DNA of 11,721 nt from Clostridia bacterium (GTDB taxonomy: Bacteria > Bacillota > Clostridia > SK-Y3 > JACMMQ01): the NCBI GenBank assembly GCA_014378955.1, contig JACMMQ010000123.1, positions 1 to 11,721 of the forward strand, written 5' to 3'. Numbering within the stretch: the first letter of the stretch is position 1; each line of letters opens with the position of its first letter. Below, in pieces: positions 1-6,020 of this stretch. A model generated the notes under the pieces. It was not told the origin of the DNA. It saw only the letters and a program-made list of their open reading frames with translations, and did not search any database. Both the position numbers and the translations under genes were made by a program.

Positions 1-618
1 ACCCAAGCAAAGTGGGCGAATACCCCAAGGATCACGTGCCCCAATGATTTTGCGTGGACTCATCATGACCAACGAATAAGAGCCCTTGACACGGTACATC
101 ATGTTTACCACAGCTTGTTCAATCGAGTGGCTCTTTAAACGTTCTCGTGCAATGATATAGGCGATAACCTCTGAATCAATGGTCGTATGAAAGATTGCAC
201 CATTGAGCTCAAGCTCCTCACGTATTTCAGCCGCATTGACCAAATTGCCATTGTGCGCCAATGCCAAGCTACCCTTGACATATTTGAGCACGAGTGGCTG
301 TGCATTTTCACGCAAATTTGCGCCAGTTGTAGAATAACGTACATGCCCGACTGACATTTGCCCCTTTAAATGGCTAAGAACCACATCGTTAAATACCTCA
401 GGCACTAACCCTGTATCTTTATGGGCAAATATTACCCCATCATCATTCACCGCAATGCCTGCACTTTCTTGACCCCTATGCTGTAATGCATACAACCCAT
501 AATAAGTCAGTCGTGCGCAATCTAGCCCGTCATTATCAAAAATACCGAACACGCCACAGTCCTCATTGACCTTGTCCTGCCGCCAATCAAACTCTATCGC
601 ATCCATCGCATTAGACAT
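1..618 (-). CDS. purF: Amidophosphoribosyltransferase (PurF), N-terminal part, cut by the window edge
   Basis: PurF catalyses the first committed step of purine synthesis, in which PRPP and glutamine give phosphoribosylamine. The 206 visible codons are open to the window edge and cover the N-terminal Ntn-type glutaminase domain. Visible motifs are EDCGVFGIF (residues 19-27), HRGQESAGIAV, GHVRYSTTG, HNGNLVN and DPWGIRPL. Cys21 should become the N-terminal nucleophile after removal of a 20-residue propeptide; from memory the Bacillus subtilis propeptide is 11 residues, so this one is somewhat long. The ATG at 618 has GGGAG about 7 nt upstream. It begins 2 nt after the purC stop, so the two are translationally linked in one operon. 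The PRPP-binding phosphoribosyltransferase domain lies outside the window. Identification is secure. Confidence 0.97.
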   Translation of the reverse strand, partial: MSNAMDAIEFDWRQDKVNEDCGVFGIFDNDGLDCARLTYYGLYALQHRGQESAGIAVNDDGVIFAHKDTGLVPEVFNDVVLSHLKGQMSVGHVRYSTTGANLRENAQPLVLKYVKGSLALAHNGNLVNAAEIREELELNGAIFHTTIDSEVIAYIIARERLKSHSIEQAVVNMMYRVKGSYSLVMMSPRKIIGARDPWGIRPLCLG

Positions 619-620
619 GT

Positions 621-1328
621 TTATTCTCCCAACAAACGTTTTAGAATTTCCTTATAAGCATCTTCAACATTGCCCAAATCTCTACGGAATCTATCCTTGT
701 CCAGCTTTTCGCCTGTTTTGGTGTCCCAAAAACGGCAGGTGTCTGGTGAAATTTCATCTGCTAATATAATGTCGCCTTTGTATCTGCCAAATTCAAGCTT
801 GAAATCGATGAGTTCAATGCCCAAATCCTTTAAGTAGTCCGTCAGAAGTTGATTAACCTGAAAAGAGATAGCGGTTATTTTATCAAGCTCTGCTTGCGTT
901 GCCAAGTCCATTGCAAATATATGATAATCGTTGATTATGGGATCACCCAATGCATCATCCTTGTAGCAAAATTCTAATACGGTCTTTTTGAGCTTGGTGC
1001 CTTCTGGTAAACCTAAGCGCTTTGATAAGCTCCCAGCTGCAATGTTACGCACAATTACTTCAATTGGCACAATGGTGACTCTTTTAACGACTGTTTCACG
1101 GCTGCTAATTTCCTCCACCAAATGTGTTGGTACGCCATGCTGTTCAAGCATTTTGAACAAATGATTGGACACACGGTTGTTGATTTCACCTTTTCCTGCA
1201 ATCGTGCCTTTTTTCAAGCCGTTAAATGCAGTGGCATCATCCTTGTAGTCCACGATGACACAATCTGGATTTTCCGTTGCGTACACCTTCTTCGCCTTGC
1301 CCTCGTATAGCATTTCACATTTTTTCAT
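621..1328 (-). CDS. purC: SAICAR synthetase (phosphoribosylaminoimidazole-succinocarboxamide synthase)
   Basis: PurC joins CAIR and aspartate using ATP to give SAICAR, a middle step of purine synthesis in the cytoplasm. The 235-aa length is typical for the single-domain bacterial enzyme. Family motifs are clear: [10 protein letters not shown] (7-16, ATP-binding loop), [12 protein letters not shown] (90-101), DFKLEFG (175-181) and [14 protein letters not shown] (189-202). The ATG at 1328 overlaps the purE stop as ATGA, and a GGAGG lies about 10 nt upstream inside the purE end, so translation is coupled. The purF start follows 2 nt after its stop. A second Met at residue 6 has no better ribosome site. 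Nothing is missing or unusual. Confidence 0.97.
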   Translation of the reverse strand: MKKCEMLYEGKAKKVYATENPDCVIVDYKDDATAFNGLKKGTIAGKGEINNRVSNHLFKMLEQHGVPTHLVEEISSRETVVKRVTIVPIEVIVRNIAAGSLSKRLGLPEGTKLKKTVLEFCYKDDALGDPIINDYHIFAMDLATQAELDKITAISFQVNQLLTDYLKDLGIELIDFKLEFGRYKGDIILADEISPDTCRFWDTKTGEKLDKDRFRRDLGNVEDAYKEILKRLLGE

Positions 1329-1828
1329 AGTTGATTGACCTCCATTTGCAATTGTTGGTTTTTAAGTTCCACTTCAGTTGCCATTTGCTCTTTAAATGCT
1401 GTAAGCTTATCTTGTAATTCAGTGTATCCAACAGAAAGTATTTGTACTGCTAATATGCCTGCATTGTCCGCACCGTCAATTGCAACAGTTGCAACTGGGA
1501 TGCCCTTTGGCATTTGTACAATTGAGAGCAAGGAATCAAGTCCATCCATCGTGGATGACTTTATAGGCAAGCCTATGACTGGTAGTGTGGTAAATGCCGC
1601 TAAAACACCTGGTAAATGCGCCGCCTTACCTGCCGCCCCAATAATGACGTCCACGCCATTTGCACGTGCATTTTTGGCGAATTCCTCAGCACGATACGGT
1701 GTGCGATGTGCAGAAATAACATGCACCTCTACCGCAACGCCAAATTGTTTAATCACTTTGATACAGCTTTTAAGTACAGGAAAATCAGAATCACTACCCA
1801 TTACAATTGCGACCTTTGGTTGCTTCAT
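1325..1828 (-). CDS. purE: N5-carboxyaminoimidazole ribonucleotide mutase (PurE class I)
   Basis: First gene of the purine operon in this window. Class I PurE converts N5-CAIR to CAIR, the substrate of PurC encoded next. The 167-aa product shows [13 protein letters not shown] (6-18), the active-site ISAHRTP with His41, and [11 protein letters not shown] (64-74), which is the class I rather than the class II (AIR carboxylase) pattern. The frame is open to a TTG at 1843, but the ATG at 1828 is chosen because a GGAGG lies 8 nt before it and the upstream TTG overlaps that Shine-Dalgarno. The C-terminal 20 residues are a glutamine/glutamate-rich tail. Its 4-nt stop/start overlap with purC shows coupling. 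PurK, which makes N5-CAIR, is not seen in the window. Two promoters and a terminator hairpin lie upstream. Confidence 0.96.
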   Translation of the reverse strand: MKQPKVAIVMGSDSDFPVLKSCIKVIKQFGVAVEVHVISAHRTPYRAEEFAKNARANGVDVIIGAAGKAAHLPGVLAAFTTLPVIGLPIKSSTMDGLDSLLSIVQMPKGIPVATVAIDGADNAGILAVQILSVGYTELQDKLTAFKEQMATEVELKNQQLQMEVNQL

Positions 1829-1871
1829 TAGGTTGACCTCCAAATTAAAATATTCACTATTTTGCTACTAC

Positions 1872-1915
1872 AAAACTAAAAAGGACAAATTATTCCTTAA
1901 GGAACGGATTTGTCC
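1872..1915 (-). terminator. Intrinsic terminator hairpin in the purE leader (candidate attenuator)
   Basis: On the minus strand, GGACAAAT pairs with ATTTGTCC (8 bp), with a small internal loop and a TTCC/GGAA extension closed by TTAA. The run TTTTT-A-GTTTT follows. The U-tract is present only in the purE direction. The hairpin sits between both purE promoters and the purE ribosome site, so transcripts must read through it. This is the arrangement of an attenuator, but I could not identify a competing antiterminator with confidence. Confidence 0.7.
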
Positions 1916-1979
1916 AATCATGCAGGTTGTTTAACAGTTCAAACTTAACGCTTTTGTCAAGGATAACTAGGCTAGTAAT

Positions 1980-2008
1980 ATCGTATCAAATGTGTCATGT
2001 TTTGTCAA
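1980..2008 (-). promoter_or_regulatory. Proximal sigma-A-type promoter for purE (P2)
   Basis: On the minus strand there is a perfect TTGACA (-35, 2003-2008), a 17-nt spacer and TACGAT (-10, 1980-1985). Initiation would fall near 1973 and give a leader of about 145 nt that contains the terminator hairpin at 1872-1915. Confidence 0.6.
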
Positions 2009-2100
2009 ACTGTATTCAACTTTTTGGACACATAATATTGTACAAAATTTAACATGGATTTAATGCCATTTTTGACACATCACGTGAGGTTTAGTAAGCT

Positions 2101-2127
2101 GCACGCATTTCCGCCTAAAATGCGTGC
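2101..2127. repeat. Perfect 10-bp inverted repeat in the distal purE leader
   Basis: GCACGCATTT and AAATGCGTGC flank a 7-nt loop (2111-2117), an uninterrupted 10-bp stem. Neither strand has a following U-tract, so it is not a simple terminator. In an RNA started at the distal purE promoter it would form a stable hairpin. The surrounding minus-strand sequence offers further short pairings (TTAG with CTAA, CTGC with GCAG) that partly compete with or enclose it. I do not recognise it as a known riboswitch. Confidence 0.6.
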
Positions 2128-2188
2128 GTTTCCGACCAGTAGCAGGGCGCTAATCAATCAAATGAAGTGATACTGACAATTCGCAAAA

Positions 2189-2217
2189 ATTATATCATAA
2201 ATTTTCAAAATTGTCAC
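2189..2217 (-). promoter_or_regulatory. Distal sigma-A-type promoter for purE (P1)
   Basis: On the minus strand GTGACA (-35, 2212-2217), a 17-nt spacer and a perfect TATAAT (-10, 2189-2194). Initiation would be near 2182. Its -35 box lies on the same base pairs as the -35 of the candidate sigma-K promoter that reads the other way. Confidence 0.6.
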
Positions 2218-2242
2218 ACTTTATTCTGCTTTTCATATCCTA
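2216..2242 (+). promoter_or_regulatory. Candidate sigma-K-like promoter for the microprotein pair
   Basis: AC at 2216-2217, a 16-nt gap and CATATCCTA at 2234-2242 fit the sigma-K pattern AC / CATANNNTA known from Bacillus subtilis. Initiation would be near 2249, about 60 nt before the first microprotein. No good sigma-A promoter was seen for these genes. The consensus is short, so the match alone is weak; it gains weight from the type of gene downstream. Confidence 0.4.
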
Positions 2243-2308
2243 ATATTAGAAAGATATGCGGTAACAGCGTATGTCTTAATCTGTTCAAATTTTGTGGAGG
2301 TGAACAAA

Positions 2309-2410
2309 ATGGCATGTGGAAGAGGTTTATTAGGTGATAACTGCGAAGTACTATTCTTTATTTTGGTGTTCTTATGCTTGTTCTGGGGCAACGGCTACGA
2401 CAAATGCTAA
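2309..2410 (+). CDS. 33-aa single-helix membrane microprotein, first of a tandem pair
   Basis: Begins MACGRGLLGDNCE, then an uninterrupted hydrophobic helix of about 13 residues rich in Leu and Phe (14-26), and ends GNGYDKC. A GGAGGTG ribosome site lies about 8 nt before the ATG, so it is very probably translated despite its size. It aligns with the next gene: glycine-rich start, Asn/Asp, acidic residue plus Val, Phe/Leu helix, then a glycine-asparagine tail with Cys. The layout resembles the tiny hydrophobic proteins of the YjcZ/SscA kind made late in Bacillus sporulation, but I cannot assign it to a named family. With its sigma-K-like promoter, a role at the spore envelope is a reasonable inference. 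Confidence 0.75.
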   Translation: MACGRGLLGDNCEVLFFILVFLCLFWGNGYDKC

Positions 2411-2467
2411 TGGTAAGCTAATGTAATTGGAAGGCGAACATAATAAAATTAAAAAGGAGTGTGCATG

Positions 2468-2581
2468 ATGGGATTTTTAAAAGGTTTTGATAACGACGTT
2501 ATTTTATGGTTCATCATCTTGTTCTTATTATTGTTCTTCAACAATGGTATCGGCAATGGCTGTGGCGTAACAAATAGCTAA
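2468..2581 (+). CDS. 37-aa single-helix membrane microprotein, second of a tandem pair
   Basis: Starts MGFLKGFDNDV, has a strongly hydrophobic helix of about 14 residues (Ile/Leu/Phe/Trp) and ends with a glycine-asparagine tail containing one Cys. AAGGAG is 8 nt before this ATG; an adjacent in-frame ATG at 2465 is only 5 nt from it and is less likely. It lies 57 nt after the first microprotein on the same strand and stops 10 nt before a strong terminator, so the pair is probably one transcript. The shared pattern with the first gene points to duplication and divergence. No function is known to me; localisation to a membrane is predicted from the helix. Confidence 0.75.
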   Translation: MGFLKGFDNDVILWFIILFLLLFFNNGIGNGCGVTNS

Positions 2582-2591
2582 TTTTCATAGT

Positions 2592-2634
2592 AAAACGAGG
2601 TCAATTACTCTTATGAGGGTTGACCTCGTTTTTT
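2592..2634 (+). terminator. Intrinsic terminator after the microprotein pair
   Basis: A 13-bp perfect stem (2592-2604 with 2620-2632, core ACGAGGTCAA/TTGACCTCGT), a 15-nt loop and a terminal run of T residues. The A-run on the other side could also let it work on the minus strand. Confidence 0.9.
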
Positions 2635-2669
2635 GATTGGCTCTAAAAACCTATACCCTTTGCTTAATG

Positions 2670-2699
2670 TTTACAATCTGTTTAAATTTCTGTGATAAT
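2670..2699 (+). promoter_or_regulatory. Candidate sigma-A promoter for htrA
   Basis: TTTACA (2670-2675), an 18-nt spacer and GATAAT (2694-2699). A second good -10, TATAAT at 2783-2788, lies just before the palindromic repeat but has no convincing -35. From either site the repeat at 2808-2897 would be part of the htrA 5' untranslated RNA. Confidence 0.5.
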
Positions 2700-2807
2700 C
2701 ATATGATACACTAGCAGTAATAAAATGATAGGTAATTGTGAAATGCATATTTAAATGCTATGGATAACTTTTTGTTTAGCGTTATAATTGAAAGAGCTTT
2801 TTCCACC

Positions 2808-2897
2808 TGTCATTCCGAGCGCATACAACGAGGAATCTCATACGCAGAGGTTAAAGTGCCAGAAAATGTGAGATTCCTCACTACGTTCGGAATGACA
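2808..2897. repeat. Palindromic MITE-like repeat of the 'GTCATTCCGAGCG' type in the htrA leader
   Basis: The left arm starts TGTCATTCCGAGCG (2808) and runs through GAGGAATCTCA to 2840. The right arm starts TGAGATTCCTCA (2869) and ends CGTTCGGAATGACA (2897). The arms are imperfect inverted repeats of about 30 nt around a 28-nt centre. Sequences of this type are scattered in many bacterial genomes and are often mistaken for coding sequence; the forward frame here gives the familiar false peptide containing FLTTFGMTKKG. It sits between the htrA promoter and the htrA ribosome site, so it would form a large hairpin in the mRNA leader. Confidence 0.8.
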
Positions 2898-2963
2898 AAA
2901 AAAGGGCGTGTTTGTGGCGTTTTGCAATTACCTAGTAATAAAATGATTAAAGGAGGAAAATTC

Positions 2964-4427
2964 ATGGAAAACTTATCAGAAAACAAACAAGAGGAAATGC
3001 AACAAGAACTTATCGAGAGTGTCTCACCGCCAGCATCAGATGAACCTAACCTTGCGCAACACCAAGCAATATTAGAGGCAACCGAGGCGCCTGTTGAAAT
3101 GGCAATTGACTCGGGAATGAACGAAGTGATTGACAATCAACCTATTGTCACCGAACCAACTGAACAAGCACAGCAAACCAGTCCAGTGATGGAAAATGCA
3201 TTGCCAAATCCAGTGTTTTTTGAACATTATGCACCACAAAAGACAAAATCAAGTCGATGGAAATATATTGCTATCGGTGCTGCAAGTGCAATCGCAGGCT
3301 GTGCGTTTATAGCGGCAATTTTTGTATTTACACAACCTATGTTTAAATCAAACAATGCACAAAGCAAAATCGATATGCCTTGGATCAATCAAGCAAAAGT
3401 TGAAAAGCCATTACAATCCATCATACCAACTGCCGATAGACAACCCTTAACCATTCCACAAATCGCAAAAAAGGTTGGACCTGTTGTTGTTGGTATTGTG
3501 AACAAAGGACAAGCAAACAGCTTTGTACCACAAACCGTTGAAATTGGTAGCGGTTCAGGCATTATCATGAAATCAGACGGGTACATCGTTACAAACAACC
3601 ACGTCATAGACGGCGCAACTGAGGTAACAGTTGTGTTAAGCTCTGGCGAAAAATATCCTGCAAAGCTGATTGGCAAGGATGCTCGTACCGATTTAGCCAT
3701 TGTTAAAATTGAAGCAACCGATTTGCCTTTTGCAACCTTTGGCGATTCATCTGCTTTAGAGGTTGGAGAATTGGCGGTCGCAATCGGTAATCCACTAGGC
3801 TTAGAATTGCAAGGCTCGGTTACTACAGGTGTTATTTCCGCTATTCATCGTACCATTCAAATAGAGGACAAGGAGCTTAAGCTCATTCAAACCGATGCTG
3901 CGATTAATCCCGGTAACTCTGGCGGGGCTTTGCTCAATCAATATGGCGAGGTAATTGGCATCAACACGGTGAAGATGTCTGCAAATGGCGTAGAAGGCTT
4001 GGGCTTTGCTATTCCAATTGATGAAGCGAAGCCTGTTATAGAAAATCTTATTAATTTCGGATACGTCAAAGGCAGACCACAAATCGGTATTGGCGGTCAG
4101 GACATCACCAAAGAAATGTCCAAGCGTTATAATGTGCCAATCGGTGTGTATGTGCGACAGGTACAAGAATTTTCCTCCGCTGAACGTGCAGGCGTACAAA
4201 TTGGTGATATTATCACCAAAATAAATGGCAAGGATATCTCCACTATTAAAGAGCTTAATGAAGAAAAGGACAAATTCAAAGCAGGTGAAGAAATTGAATT
4301 GTCTATAAACCGTGATGGACAAACAAAAACGGTCAAGGTGAAATTAAGCGAAGCAAAGGACGTACCAGAACAAAAACCACAACCAAAGACGAAACGTATT
4401 GATCCATTCAGCCAATTTGGTAATTAA
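2964..4427 (+). CDS. htrA: Membrane-anchored HtrA/DegP-family serine protease with one PDZ domain
   Basis: Extracytoplasmic quality-control protease of 487 aa. Order: a long, acidic, Gln/Glu-rich cytoplasmic N-terminus (1-95), a basic KSSRWK stop, one membrane helix (101-123), a linker, a trypsin-like domain (about 165-360) and one PDZ domain (about 372-463). The catalytic triad is intact: His213 in NNHVID, Asp243 in RTDLAIVK and Ser319 in INPGNSGG. The ATG at 2964 is chosen because a perfect GGAGG lies 7 nt before it. The frame stays open back to 2760, but that extension translates a non-coding repeat. The gene stands alone, with a terminator on each side. The Bacillus relatives HtrA, HtrB and HtrC share this architecture; which one it matches cannot be told here. 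Confidence 0.95.
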   Translation: MENLSENKQEEMQQELIESVSPPASDEPNLAQHQAILEATEAPVEMAIDSGMNEVIDNQPIVTEPTEQAQQTSPVMENALPNPVFFEHYAPQKTKSSRWKYIAIGAASAIAGCAFIAAIFVFTQPMFKSNNAQSKIDMPWINQAKVEKPLQSIIPTADRQPLTIPQIAKKVGPVVVGIVNKGQANSFVPQTVEIGSGSGIIMKSDGYIVTNNHVIDGATEVTVVLSSGEKYPAKLIGKDARTDLAIVKIEATDLPFATFGDSSALEVGELAVAIGNPLGLELQGSVTTGVISAIHRTIQIEDKELKLIQTDAAINPGNSGGALLNQYGEVIGINTVKMSANGVEGLGFAIPIDEAKPVIENLINFGYVKGRPQIGIGGQDITKEMSKRYNVPIGVYVRQVQEFSSAERAGVQIGDIITKINGKDISTIKELNEEKDKFKAGEEIELSINRDGQTKTVKVKLSEAKDVPEQKPQPKTKRIDPFSQFGN

Positions 4428-4456
4428 TCAATAGCACTAAGCAATTCCCCAAAAAT

Positions 4457-4508
4457 AAAATGAGATTGTTTCAATGCGCAATAGCTGCCTTTGAAACAAT
4501 CTCATTTT
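4457..4508. terminator. Bidirectional intrinsic terminator between htrA and the aldo-keto reductase gene
   Basis: A perfect 18-bp stem (4457-4474 with 4491-4508, core TGAGATTGTTTC) around a 16-nt loop, with T residues after it on the plus strand and an A-run before it that becomes a U-run on the minus strand. It lies between two convergent genes and suits both. Confidence 0.9.
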
Positions 4509-4532
4509 TAAATTACAAATATTTAAAACTTT

Positions 4533-4607
4533 GTAGGGGACGGGTTTCCCGTCCCGAATAGGTAAATCAAAAATTATTACAATCGGGATGGATGACCCAT
4601 CCCCTAC
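4533..4607. repeat. 75-bp inverted-repeat element with GTAGGGGA ends
   Basis: Two 25-nt arms in inverted orientation (4533-4557 and 4583-4607), 20 of 25 positions matching, separated by a 25-nt AT-rich centre. Ends are GTAGGGGA and TCCCCTAC. Each arm is itself a hairpin: GGGACGGG/CCCGTCCC in the left, GGGATGG/CCATCCC in the right. Repeats with this GTAGGGG...CCCCTAC form are familiar between genes of Clostridia. No coding content. Confidence 0.75.
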
Positions 4608-4623
4608 GTTTAATGTGCAAGCA

Positions 4624-5619
4624 TTATTCGCTCTTTAAAATCGCATCAATTTGAGCCAATTCTTGTGCTGTAAACGCTAAATTATCCAAGGCCTTTACAT
4701 TTTCCTCTATTTGGCTAACCTTGCTTGCACCTATCAAGGCAGAGGTTACTTTTTCACCTCTCAACACCCATGCAAGCGCCATTTGTGCCATGGTCTGTCC
4801 ACGTGCAATTGCAATTGCGTTTAGCTTTGCTACCTTTTGAATGATTGCTTCCTGCAAATTCTGTGCTTTTAAAAAGCCAGTAGCACTTGCCGCACGAGAA
4901 TCCGCTGGTACGCCGTTTAAGTAGCGGTCGGTCAATTGTCCTTGTGCCAACGGACAAAAGGCGATGCTACCAACGCCGCCCTCTGTGAGTACATCCTGCA
5001 AGCCATCCTCTATCCAACGGTTGAGCATTGAATAGTTTGGTTGATGTATTGTCATCGGCGTGCCAAGCTGTTTTAAAATAGCAATGGCTTTTTCAGCCAG
5101 CGGTGCTGGATAATTAGAAACCCCAACATACAACGCCTTGCCGTGCTGCACCATTAAATCCAATGCGCCCATTGTTTCTTCAAGTGGCGTTTCTGGGTCT
5201 GGACGATGATGATAAAAGATGTCTACATAGTTAAGTCCCATGCGCTGTAAGCTTTGATCTAAGCTTGCCACCAAATATTTTTTCGAGCCGAAGTCGCCAT
5301 ATGGACCTTGCCACATGTTATACCCTGCTTTGGACGATATAATCAGTTCATCGCGATAAGGTAAAAGGTCTTGCTTTAATATTCTACCAAAATTTTCTTC
5401 TGCTGAGCCTGGTGGTGGTCCATAATTATTGGCTAAATCAAAATGGGTGATACCCAAATCAAACGAAGCCCAGAGCAACGCACGCATATTTTCCAACATG
5501 TTGACGCCACCAAAATTGTGCCAAAGACCTAAGGAAATCGCAGGTAGCTTCAAGCCACTTTTTCCGCATCGATTGTACTTCATCGTTTCATAACGTTTTA
5601 CATTTGCTTCATAAGGCAT
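4624..5619 (-). CDS. gpr: Aldo-keto reductase, YghZ/Gpr type (L-glyceraldehyde 3-phosphate reductase-like)
   Basis: NADPH-dependent carbonyl reductase of 331 aa. The sequence follows the Escherichia coli YghZ/Gpr protein nearly end to end, including YNRCGKSGLKLPAISLGLW, FDLANNYGPPPGSAEENFGR, MGLNYVDIFYHHRPD and a C-terminal ALIGAS cofactor motif. The aldo-keto reductase tetrad is present: Asp61, Tyr66, Lys97 and His138. In E. coli this enzyme reduces L-glyceraldehyde 3-phosphate and methylglyoxal, so aldehyde detoxification is the likely role; substrate here is inferred. The ATG at 5619 has AGAGGAG about 9 nt upstream. It converges on htrA and diverges from the DUF1540 gene, with a DnaA-box pair about 100 nt upstream. 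No convincing promoter was found. Confidence 0.9.
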   Translation of the reverse strand: MPYEANVKRYETMKYNRCGKSGLKLPAISLGLWHNFGGVNMLENMRALLWASFDLGITHFDLANNYGPPPGSAEENFGRILKQDLLPYRDELIISSKAGYNMWQGPYGDFGSKKYLVASLDQSLQRMGLNYVDIFYHHRPDPETPLEETMGALDLMVQHGKALYVGVSNYPAPLAEKAIAILKQLGTPMTIHQPNYSMLNRWIEDGLQDVLTEGGVGSIAFCPLAQGQLTDRYLNGVPADSRAASATGFLKAQNLQEAIIQKVAKLNAIAIARGQTMAQMALAWVLRGEKVTSALIGASKVSQIEENVKALDNLAFTAQELAQIDAILKSE

Positions 5620-5700
5620 GTTTTTTCACTCCTCTTAATAAATAGTTTCTACAAAAAACGCAGGATGAGCTTGCATTTTAAAAAGTGTATTTGCGTACAT

Positions 5701-5744
5701 TTGTCCACATGTTGACATAATGTTGTGGATAACTCTGTGGATAA
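5701..5744. promoter_or_regulatory. Cluster of DnaA boxes
   Basis: Two perfect TGTGGATAA sites (reverse complement of the consensus TTATCCACA) at 5724-5732 and 5736-5744, 12 bp apart in the same orientation, plus TTGTCCACA (one mismatch) in the opposite orientation at 5701-5709. The tandem form is typical of origin regions, yet no dnaA, dnaN or AT-rich unwinding region is nearby. It lies between two divergent genes, so it could regulate either or act as a DnaA sink. Confidence 0.6.
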
Positions 5745-5761
5745 CTTTCGTGTTGCGCTTT

Positions 5762-5790
5762 GTATGTTTTACGCCACATATCCATACAAT
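5762..5790 (+). promoter_or_regulatory. Candidate sigma-E-like promoter for the DUF1540-type gene
   Basis: GTATGTT (5762-5768), a 14-nt spacer and CATACAAT (5783-5790). The -10 matches the sigma-E consensus CATACANT fully and the -35 matches KMATATT at five of seven positions. Initiation would be near 5797, about 50 nt before the gene. Confidence 0.45.
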
Positions 5791-5849
5791 AATCACACCG
5801 CCACAAATCCGTGGCAATCGTATAATCCCACTTTTAAGGAGGCAATCAA

Positions 5850-6014
5850 ATGATAGCGGCGGATATTCAGACAGCAGGTTTAAAATGTCAAGCAAATCAA
5901 TGCTCCTTCAACCACGTTGGCAGCTGCTTGCACACGCACACCCTACAAAACCATTCAGACAGCACCGATGGCATGCAAGCACATTATTGTGAAAATTTCA
6001 ATCAACGCATTTAG
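5850..6014 (+). CDS. 54-aa cysteine-containing protein, DUF1540-like
   Basis: A perfect AAGGAGG lies 7 nt before the ATG. The product has Cys at 13, 18, 26 and 47 in the order LKCQANQCSFN, GSC and a final YCENF. This follows the DUF1540 pattern known from Clostridia (C-x4-C-x-[YF]-N ... C ... C-x-x-F near the end), which suggests a small metal-binding fold. The middle, residues 27-46, is rich in His, Thr and Ser, and is less typical of the family. Function of DUF1540 is not known to me; several members occur in spore formers, and the sigma-E-like promoter here fits expression during sporulation. The gene is a single unit, followed by an inverted-repeat element. Confidence 0.7.
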   Translation: MIAADIQTAGLKCQANQCSFNHVGSCLHTHTLQNHSDSTDGMQAHYCENFNQRI

Positions 6015-6020
6015 CGGGAT

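Larger units (their letters stand above)
1829..2182 (-). promoter_or_regulatory. Long purE 5' leader, up to about 350 nt
   Basis: This stretch holds no gene. Read toward purE it contains the 10-bp hairpin at 2101-2127, the proximal promoter at 1980-2008, a TGTGTC/GACACA inverted repeat near 1991-2032, and the terminator at 1872-1915. I looked for the cores of purine, THF, ZTP, PRPP/ykkC, TPP and T-box leaders and saw none. The region is AT-rich. It probably controls purE expression by premature termination or through a bound protein, but the sensor is not visible. Confidence 0.5.

Noticed and set aside
1899..1911. Possible PurR box (AAATCCGTTCCTT on the minus strand)
   Set aside because: It differs from the CCGAAC core, occurs singly and is part of the terminator stem.
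2760..2963. In-frame upstream extension of htrA with an ATG at 2760
   Set aside because: It translates a dispersed palindromic repeat and has no ribosome site, whereas the ATG at 2964 has a perfect GGAGG at 7 nt.
5701..5850. Replication origin
   Set aside because: Only three DnaA boxes, no dnaA or dnaN, and no obvious AT-rich repeat array.
5635..5895. 86-codon minus-strand frame over the DnaA boxes
   Set aside because: No ribosome site, no recognisable domain, and it overlaps the better supported DUF1540-type gene and its promoter.
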